In this document: piece by piece, positions 13,746 through 18,512 of the stretch | How positions within the stretch are numbered: position 1 is the first letter of the stretch | Layout: each line of letters opens with the position of its first letter | From: Acidobacteriota bacterium | GTDB taxonomy: Bacteria; Acidobacteriota; Blastocatellia; Pyrinomonadales; Pyrinomonadaceae | NCBI GenBank assembly: GCA_023436495.1 | Contig: JAEZIT010000017.1 | Location: 1 to 18,512, forward strand | Length of the DNA: 18,512 bases | Reading direction: 5' to 3' | Notes under the pieces: generated by a model | The model's input: only the letters and a program-made list of their open reading frames with translations | Told to the model about the DNA's origin: nothing | Databases searched by the model: none | Program-made: the position numbers and the translations under genes

Positions 13746-14894
13746 ATGAACCCTACGGAGCTTCTCCAATTCTTTCAGGAAAGGCAGCAAGCCTTCATCG
13801 ACCGCACGCGCGAGATCGTCGACATCGAATCGCCGTCGTACGATGCCGCGCGCAGCGCCGCCGTGGCTGATTGGATCGAACGGGAGCTCGGCACGATCTC
13901 CGGCGAGTTTGCGATCGAGCGTTTACCGGTTGACGCAACCGGGATTCACCTGATCATCCGAGCTTTCCCTTCTGACAAAAAGCCCGTTCTTGTCCTCGGG
14001 CACACGGACACTGTCCATCCGGTCGGCACGCGGGCGCAAAACCCAACGAGCATCGAAGGTGACAGGTTCTACGGCTGCGGCATCTTCGACATGAAGGCGA
14101 ACATCGTCCTTATGCTTGAGATGCTGCGGTATTTCGCCGCGAGCGGTAAGCGTCCGCCGCGTCCTCTTACTATCCTGCTTTCTTGCGACGAAGAGGTCGG
14201 CAGCCGCTCCGGACGCGCCGTCGTCGAACGCGAAGCGGCGAACGCTGAATTCTGTCTCGTCTTCGAACCGTCTTTCGACGGAAAGGTAAAAACGGGTCGC
14301 AAAGGTACCGGAATGTACACGCTACGGACGCATGGCATTCCCGCGCACGCGGGGCTGGAACCGGAAAAGGGCGCGAGCGCCATTCTTGAGATAGCTCGGC
14401 AAATAGAGAAGATCCAGGCGATGAACGACCTCGCCGCCGGCACGACCGTCAACGCTACGACCATCAGCGGCGGCACAACGTCGAACGTGATTCCCGAACA
14501 TGCTGTTTGCGAGGTCGACGTCCGTTTCACGAAAGTGTCCGAAGCCGAACGCATCGGCCGCGAAATGGCATCGCTGAAGAGCTTTGACCCGCGCGTCTCG
14601 CTCGAGATCACCGGCGGTATCAACCGCCCGCCAATGGAGCGCACAGACGCGGTCGTTTCATTATTCGAAAAGGCAAAAGCGGTCGCCGCTTCGTTTGATT
14701 ACGAGCTGGGCGAAATGCAGGTCGGCGGAGCCTCCGACGGCAATTTCGTCGCAGCACTCGGCGTCCCGGTCCTCGACGGCCTCGGCATCGCCGGCGCCGG
14801 GGCACACACGCTGCAAGAACATATCCTCGTTAGCGACATCGCAGGCCGTACGGCCCTCGTTACAGCCTTTTTGCTCTCGGACCACAACATATGA
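13746..14894 (+). CDS. M20 family metallopeptidase, carboxypeptidase G2-like
   Basis: The 382 residues match M20 peptidases of the glutamate carboxypeptidase (CPG2) group, which use two zinc ions to remove C-terminal residues or N-acyl groups. Ligands and catalytic residues are visible: His86 and Asp88 in GHTDTV, Asp115 in CGIFDMKA, Glu149-Glu150 in CDEEVG (base and ligand), Glu174 in VFEPS and His354 in AGAHTL. His201 (IPAHAGLEPEKG) starts the dimerisation lid domain, about 195-300. There is no signal peptide, so the enzyme is probably cytoplasmic, unlike its upstream neighbour. The ATG follows the nuclease stop directly, with no own ribosome-binding site, and the stop overlaps the next gene by four bases (ATGA). 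Such packing suggests one operon. The substrate cannot be read from the sequence. Confidence 0.93.
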   Translation: MNPTELLQFFQERQQAFIDRTREIVDIESPSYDAARSAAVADWIERELGTISGEFAIERLPVDATGIHLIIRAFPSDKKPVLVLGHTDTVHPVGTRAQNPTSIEGDRFYGCGIFDMKANIVLMLEMLRYFAASGKRPPRPLTILLSCDEEVGSRSGRAVVEREAANAEFCLVFEPSFDGKVKTGRKGTGMYTLRTHGIPAHAGLEPEKGASAILEIARQIEKIQAMNDLAAGTTVNATTISGGTTSNVIPEHAVCEVDVRFTKVSEAERIGREMASLKSFDPRVSLEITGGINRPPMERTDAVVSLFEKAKAVAASFDYELGEMQVGGASDGNFVAALGVPVLDGLGIAGAGAHTLQEHILVSDIAGRTALVTAFLLSDHNI

Positions 14895-15406
14895 GAACGC
14901 TGACCATACTATTCATCCTGTTCGCGTCCGCAGCGGCCGTACACCCGCAAGCCGCCGATGGCAGCCGCTATATCGGACTTGTATATAAGGCAGTCAATCC
15001 CGGATCGCAGATGCCCGACGCCCTTACGCACAATGGTGGCGGCCTGATCGGCGATATTGACGCGGATCCGCTGACCGGCATCGCGATGGTCGATAAGGGC
15101 AAAACGCGAATGCTCTGGCTCGAAATCTCCGAAGGCCGCGACAGTACCGGAGTAACCGCATGGCGCGTCAAAGACGTACTCTCATTTCCGGCCGCGACGA
15201 CCAGAGACTATATCTTCTTCCACGGCGATCCCGCGATCGAATGCAAACAAAACGGCCGATACATCCCGAACCTGGTCGGCATCGGGCGCATCTTCCGCAG
15301 CCGCATGACGTATGTTCCGTCGCGCCTCTGGACCGCAAACCTGAAAACTCTAAAATTCGAACCCTACTCGACAAAAGGCGTTAAGTGCGAATATTCTGAG
15401 CCTTGA
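14891..15406 (+). CDS. Small secreted protein of unknown function
   Basis: The 171-residue protein starts with a signal peptide (MRTLTILFILFASAAA, likely cleavage near HPQA-A at 18-21). The mature domain has no membrane segment. It contains YIGLVYKAVNPG, MLWLEISEGRDSTG and WRVKDVLSFP, a central DYIFFHGDPAIECKQNGRYI with Cys118, and a C-terminal KTLKFEPYSTKGVKCEYSEP with Cys167; these two cysteines could pair. I do not recognise the family. The ATG overlaps the M20 stop codon by four bases, which shows translational coupling and makes this start firm. The stop lies only 12 bases before the tRNA-Sec gene. Confidence 0.78.
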   Translation: MRTLTILFILFASAAAVHPQAADGSRYIGLVYKAVNPGSQMPDALTHNGGGLIGDIDADPLTGIAMVDKGKTRMLWLEISEGRDSTGVTAWRVKDVLSFPAATTRDYIFFHGDPAIECKQNGRYIPNLVGIGRIFRSRMTYVPSRLWTANLKTLKFEPYSTKGVKCEYSEP

Positions 15407-15418
15407 TCTCAAGATCAC

Positions 15419-15517
15419 GGAGGCGCATCCTGTCCGGTGATGGGCGCGGTCTTCAAAACCGTCAGCGGGCTTGTGAGAGCAAGCCTGGGTGGGTTCGACT
15501 CCCACACGCCTCCGCCA
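15419..15517 (+). tRNA. selC: tRNA-Sec (anticodon TCA)
   Basis: This 99-base gene has all marks of a bacterial selenocysteine tRNA. The acceptor stem starts GGAGGCG and closes with CGCCTCC, followed by the encoded GCCA end. The anticodon stem GCGGT/ACCGT holds the loop CTTCAAA, with anticodon TCA at 15453-15455, which reads UGA. The long variable arm has a GGCTTG/CAAGCC stem. The T arm is GTGGG-TTCGACT-CCCAC. In the 8-bp acceptor expected of this tRNA the eighth pair is a C-A mismatch here. It implies that selA, selB, selD and selenoprotein genes exist elsewhere. It may be transcribed with the operon just upstream. Confidence 0.95.
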
Positions 15518-15520
15518 TTC

Positions 15521-15561
15521 GGATTTTAGACTTTAGATTTTGGATTTTGGATTCTCGAACG
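15521..15561. repeat. Left repeat of the four-helix-bundle cassette
   Basis: An AT-rich stretch made of GATTTTGGATTTTGG-like units. Positions 15533-15553 (21 bases) are an inverted repeat of 15937-15957 with one mismatch. Beside it TCTCGAACG (15553-15561) recurs in direct orientation at 15922-15930. The repeat begins only four bases after the tRNA-Sec CCA end. Confidence 0.8.
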
Positions 15562-15579
15562 GATCAAATACCTAATTAA

Positions 15580-15957
15580 ATGACAGAACAGGAATTCAAA
15601 CGACGCACCAAAGATGTCGCGCTTCGTATCATAAGAATGACCGCATCGTTCCCGAACACGTGGGCGGCGGAGATCATCGGCAAACAGATTATTCGATGCG
15701 GAACGTCGGTCGGCGCAAATTATCGAGCCGCCTGCCGCGGCAAATCGACGGCAGATGTGTTACATAAACTTGCGATCGTCGAAGAAGAGGTGGACGAATG
15801 CCTGTATTGGATGGAACTTTTGATCGAAGCGGATATTTTCCCCGAGCGGCTGCTGCTGCCTCTGATGCAAGAGGTCGACGAGATCCTGGCGATGACCGTA
15901 GCATCAATCAAGACCATTCGATCTCGAACGACTTCTAATCCAAAATCCAGAATCTAA
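15580..15957 (+). CDS. Four helix bundle protein (23S rRNA intervening-sequence type)
   Basis: The 125-residue protein matches the family first seen in intervening sequences of 23S rRNA genes, related to the Avd protein of diversity-generating retroelements. Family marks are FKRRTKDVALRIIRM near the start, the central IRCGTSVGANYRAACRGKS (44-62) and KLAIVEEEVDECLYWMELL (68-86). It should fold as four helices and form an oligomer that can bind nucleic acid; its cellular role is not known. The ATG at 15580 has no clear ribosome-binding site. The last residues (NPKSRI and the stop codon) are coded by the right repeat, so repeat and gene are joined. No 23S rRNA gene or reverse transcriptase is near. 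It is most likely an inserted cassette between tRNA-Sec and dprA. Confidence 0.92.
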   Translation: MTEQEFKRRTKDVALRIIRMTASFPNTWAAEIIGKQIIRCGTSVGANYRAACRGKSTADVLHKLAIVEEEVDECLYWMELLIEADIFPERLLLPLMQEVDEILAMTVASIKTIRSRTTSNPKSRI

Positions 15958-15967
15958 AATCCAAAAT
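15922..15967. repeat. Right repeat of the four-helix-bundle cassette
   Basis: This stretch holds the direct repeat TCTCGAACG (15922-15930) and the 21-base inverted partner (15937-15957) of the left repeat, then AATCCAAAAT units up to 15967. It codes for the C-terminus of the four-helix-bundle protein and ends directly at the dprA start codon. Confidence 0.8.
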
Positions 15968-17098
15968 ATGCGCGACTGGATCTCCCTCAACATGACCCCC
16001 GGCGTTGGGCCGCGTGCGGCTACGAAGCTGCTGGAGCGCTTTGGCTCGGCTGAGAATGTATTTCACGCGCGCCGAAGCGAACTCGAATCCCTCCGCCTCA
16101 ATCCCGAAACGATCGACAGCATCCTTAAACGCGAATTTCACTATAAGGCCGCCGAAGAATTCGACCGCGTCAAGGAAATGGGCGGCGATGTACTAATTCT
16201 CGATGACGGCAGCTATCCCTACATGCTTCGCGAAATTTCCGACCCGCCAATTACGCTCTACGTCCGCGGCGATTGGCAGGCGTGTTTCGAGCAGCCCGGC
16301 GTCGGGGTTATCGGCTCACGGCTTTGTTCGACATACGGTGCCAATGCTTCGGAAATGCTCGCCCGAGACCTTGCCTCGCGTGGTATATGCGTTGTGTCAG
16401 GACTCGCCCGCGGTATCGATACCGCCGCGCATCGCGGCGCCATTCGCGGCCAGGGGCGTACCGTAGCGGTCGTCGGCACTGGTATAGACGGCGTCTATCC
16501 TAAAGAAAACAAAAAGCTTATCGATGAAATACTTGCCTCCGGCGGGGCTATTGTTTCACAGTTCCCGCTCGGCACGCCGCCAATAAAGGAAAACTTTCCG
16601 TATAGAAACCGCATCATAAGCGGGCTGAGCCATGGAGTTTTGATCATTGAGGCATCCGAACGCAGCGGATCGCTGATAACGGCGCGTCTCGCGATGGAGC
16701 AAAATCGCGAGGTCATGGCGGTGCCGGGAAATATCACCTCGCGAAATTCGTTCGGGACAAATTATCTGATAAAGGCGGGAGCAAAGCTCGTCCAACAGTG
16801 GCAGGACGTCGTCGCCGAATTGCCGGCCGATATAGCCGCCGCGATACTTCCGCCAAAGGTGGAAGGCGAACCGCAGCAGAACGGCCGCGGCAAGCAGCAG
16901 GAGTTAACGCCAGCAGACCTCAGCCGCGACGAGCGAAAGATCTGGACGCTGCTTTCGCCGGACGAACCGGTGCATATCGACCAATTGCTCGAGAGCAGCG
17001 GCCTCGCTTTTGGCGACCTGAACGCGGTCCTTGTCTCGCTGGATATCCGCGACCTTATACGAGTTCTGCCTGGTAAGAATTACGCCCGGCGCATTTGA
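15968..17098 (+). CDS. dprA: DNA processing protein DprA
   Basis: DprA binds incoming single-stranded DNA in natural transformation and loads RecA onto it; the gene is also kept in species not known to be competent. The 376 residues begin with a helix-hairpin-helix region (ISLNMTPGVGPRAATKLL, 5-22). The Rossmann-like core has IGSR (115-118), SGLARGIDTAAHRGAI (144-159), the DNA-binding FPYRNRIISGLS (210-221) and MAVPGN (250-255). A Gln/Gly-rich linker (about 296-315) leads to a C-terminal winged-helix domain (about 320-376). Length is normal. The ATG at 15968 follows the repeat region immediately, so the 5' leader now consists of repeat DNA and lacks a ribosome-binding site; expression may have been changed by the insertion. 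topA follows, a gene order also seen in Bacillus. Confidence 0.97.
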   Translation: MRDWISLNMTPGVGPRAATKLLERFGSAENVFHARRSELESLRLNPETIDSILKREFHYKAAEEFDRVKEMGGDVLILDDGSYPYMLREISDPPITLYVRGDWQACFEQPGVGVIGSRLCSTYGANASEMLARDLASRGICVVSGLARGIDTAAHRGAIRGQGRTVAVVGTGIDGVYPKENKKLIDEILASGGAIVSQFPLGTPPIKENFPYRNRIISGLSHGVLIIEASERSGSLITARLAMEQNREVMAVPGNITSRNSFGTNYLIKAGAKLVQQWQDVVAELPADIAAAILPPKVEGEPQQNGRGKQQELTPADLSRDERKIWTLLSPDEPVHIDQLLESSGLAFGDLNAVLVSLDIRDLIRVLPGKNYARRI

Positions 17099-17149
17099 TC
17101 CGGCGTCGTTTGTCAGGAAATCGGAAATCGCGTATGTTCTAATGTCGCG

Positions 17150-17179
17150 TTGACACGGTACGAGTTTCGGTGTTAGAAG
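17150..17179 (+). promoter_or_regulatory. Possible topA promoter
   Basis: A perfect TTGACA (17150-17155) is followed after 18 bases by TAGAAG (17174-17179), with a TG of an extended -10 just before it (17171-17172). RNA would start at about 17186, the first bases of the hairpin at 17185-17215. Confidence 0.45.
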
Positions 17180-17184
17180 TCAGA

Positions 17185-17223
17185 ATGTCAGAGCGTTCTT
17201 TCACGCATCTGGCATCTTTTTTT
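17185..17223 (+). terminator. Hairpin and T-tract between dprA and topA
   Basis: ATGTCAGAGCG (17185-17195) pairs with CGC-A-TCTGGCAT (17204-17215), with one wobble pair and one bulge. After one C come seven T (17217-17223), then ACG and the topA ATG. It looks like the intrinsic terminator of dprA, but it can also be nearly the whole leader of the topA mRNA. Confidence 0.6.
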
Positions 17224-17226
17224 ACG

Positions 17227-18512
17227 ATGGGAAAAAGTTTAGTAATAGTAGAATCGCCGGCGAAGGCGAAAACGATCAATAAATACCTCGGGCAGGATTA
17301 CACGGTTCTGGCGTCGATCGGGCATATCAAGGACCTTCCGGCCAAAGAGCTCGGCGTGGACGTCGAAAATAATTTCGAACCGCATTACGAGGTCATACCC
17401 GATACCAAGAAACGCAATAATAAAAAGATCGTTTCCGAATTGAAAAAGGCCGCCAAGACGAGCGATGCCATTTATCTCGCGGCCGACCCCGACCGCGAAG
17501 GCGAGGCCATTTGCCAGCATCTTGCAGAAGAGATCGTTCCCAAAAAACCCGCGATACCCGTCTATCGCGTTATGTTTAACGAGATCACGAAGAATGCCAT
17601 CAAGGATGCGTTCAAGGAACCGAAACAGGTAAACCGCGACCTCGTCGATGCACAGCAGGCCCGCCGCATTCTCGACCGCCTCGTCGGCTACAAGGTGTCG
17701 CCTATCCTCTGGAAGTCTATCGGCGGCAAATTGTCCGCCGGACGTGTGCAGACCGTCGCCGTGCGTCTCGTCGTGGAACGCGAACGCGAGATCGAAGCAT
17801 TTGTAAAAACCGAATATTGGTCGATCGTTGCTAATCTGACCGCTGCGCTTCCGCCGAATTTTGATGCGAAGCTATACAAGGTTGAGGATAAGACCGTCAA
17901 AACCGGCAAATTCGACGAGGACCTCAAACCTGGCGAAACCCACGTCAAAACCGAAGACGAAGCCGCCGCAATCGTCGCCGAAGCCGAAAAGGAGAGCTTC
18001 GTCGTCGATTCCGTCGCTACGAAAGAGCGAAAACGAAACGCGACGCCGCCATTTATCACGTCTAAGCTCCAGCAGGAAGCGGCCCGCAAATTCGGCTTTT
18101 CCGTAAAGCGAACGATGGCCACCGCGCAGAAGCTATACGAGGGCATCGAACTCGGTTCCGAGGGAGCCGTTGGCCTGATCACATATATGCGTACCGATTC
18201 GACGCGCGTTTCGGACGCGGCACTGAACGAGGTGCGTGACTACATTGGCGGAAAATTCGGCGACGCTTATCTGCCCGCAAAGCCGAATTTCTACCGTTCG
18301 AAAAAAGACGCGCAGGACGCGCACGAAGCCATCCGGCCGACCGACGTGAACCGCACGCCTGACAGCCTTGCTGGTGCGCTCGGCGCCGATGAGCTAAAGC
18401 TTTACCGCCTGATCTGGCAGCGGTTTATCGCTTCGCAGATGACGCCCGCCGTTTTCGATCAAACGACCATCGACATTACTGCCGGCCGTTTTACTTTTCG
18501 CGCGACGGGTTC
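17227..18512 (+). CDS. topA: DNA topoisomerase I, 3' end outside window
   Basis: TopA is the type IA topoisomerase that relaxes negative supercoils. The first 428 codons are present. The TOPRIM domain has the catalytic Glu9 in IVESPAKAKTI and the DxDxE metal site Asp87-Asp89-Glu91 in AADPDREGEA. Domain segments QQARRILDRLVGYKVSP (143-159) and GGKLSAGRVQTVAVRLV (166-182) follow. The active-site tyrosine is Tyr320 in GLITYMRTDSTRVS, and the AHEAIRPTD motif is present. E. coli TopA is 865 residues, so about half is missing here, including any zinc ribbons. The ATG at 17227-17229 has no ribosome-binding site and is preceded by hairpin, T-tract and ACG. dprA lies 128 bases upstream. Confidence 0.98.
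   Translation, partial: MGKSLVIVESPAKAKTINKYLGQDYTVLASIGHIKDLPAKELGVDVENNFEPHYEVIPDTKKRNNKKIVSELKKAAKTSDAIYLAADPDREGEAICQHLAEEIVPKKPAIPVYRVMFNEITKNAIKDAFKEPKQVNRDLVDAQQARRILDRLVGYKVSPILWKSIGGKLSAGRVQTVAVRLVVEREREIEAFVKTEYWSIVANLTAALPPNFDAKLYKVEDKTVKTGKFDEDLKPGETHVKTEDEAAAIVAEAEKESFVVDSVATKERKRNATPPFITSKLQQEAARKFGFSVKRTMATAQKLYEGIELGSEGAVGLITYMRTDSTRVSDAALNEVRDYIGGKFGDAYLPAKPNFYRSKKDAQDAHEAIRPTDVNRTPDSLAGALGADELKLYRLIWQRFIASQMTPAVFDQTTIDITAGRFTFRATG

Noticed and set aside
13212..13790. Minus-strand open frame over the end of the S1/P1 nuclease
   Set aside because: The plus strand holds the conserved zinc ligands of the nuclease across the same bases.
15404..15417. TGATC/GATCA hairpin before tRNA-Sec as a terminator
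   Set aside because: The stem has only five pairs and no T-tract follows.
15521..15967. AATCCAAAATCC repeats as a CRISPR or satellite array
   Set aside because: Only two inverted arms flank a gene; there are no regularly spaced repeats with unique spacers.
17688..18182. Minus-strand open frame inside topA
   Set aside because: Antisense to conserved topoisomerase sequence; Ser/Arg/Thr-rich shadow.

Overview
The window reads as a chromosomal stretch around the replication origin of a moderate-GC, Gram-negative-like bacterium. The best guess is Acidobacteriota, perhaps class Blastocatellia. This is an inference from gene content: a short N-terminal zinc ribbon fused to a membrane segment and SH3 domain, many small secreted proteins, a DUF2807 protein, and a four-helix-bundle gene flanked by AATCCAAAATC-type repeats. 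No rRNA is present to test it.

Layout. (1) 1-2665, minus strand: a probable three-gene operon of zinc-ribbon/SH3 membrane protein, beta-ketoacyl synthase and arylamine N-acetyltransferase (cut by the window edge), read from a probably leaderless promoter at 2634-2662. (2) 2700-5292: a secreted repeat protein, a poorly coding AT-rich gap, an orphan STAS-domain protein with its own sigma70-like promoter, and a secreted beta-rich protein, separated by clear intrinsic terminators. (3) 5286-8743: dnaN and dnaA on the minus strand with a bipartite oriC. DnaA-box clusters lie both upstream of dnaA and between dnaA and dnaN. The latter cluster carries a Bacillus-type unwinding element (adjacent DnaA boxes, a GC block, TAG trinucleotides, an AT-rich tract). 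(4) 8744-12583: a plus-strand NuiA-like nuclease-inhibitor gene diverging from the origin, then minus-strand DUF2807, DUF445 and two small conserved proteins. (5) 12777-15517, plus strand: a tight operon of S1/P1 nuclease, M20 metallopeptidase and a small secreted protein, followed 12 bases later by a selenocysteine tRNA. (6) 15521-15967: a four-helix-bundle gene inside an inverted-repeat cassette. (7) 15968-18512: dprA and the first 428 codons of topA.

How the parts work together. DnaA, DnaN and the origin form the replication-initiation module; DprA and TopA handle recombination or uptake of DNA and supercoiling. The ketosynthase and NAT pair suggests acyl or polyketide chemistry with amide or ester formation, but no acyl carrier protein is visible. 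The S1/P1 nuclease and M20 peptidase look like an export and salvage set. The tRNA-Sec shows that UGA is probably decoded as selenocysteine in this organism.

The most interesting signals are the unwinding element with facing trinucleotide arrays, the repeat-bounded four-helix-bundle cassette, and a recurring arrangement in which a hairpin plus T-tract plus ACG sits directly against the start codon of both the DUF445 gene and topA. No CRISPR array, transposase, integrase or phage gene is visible.
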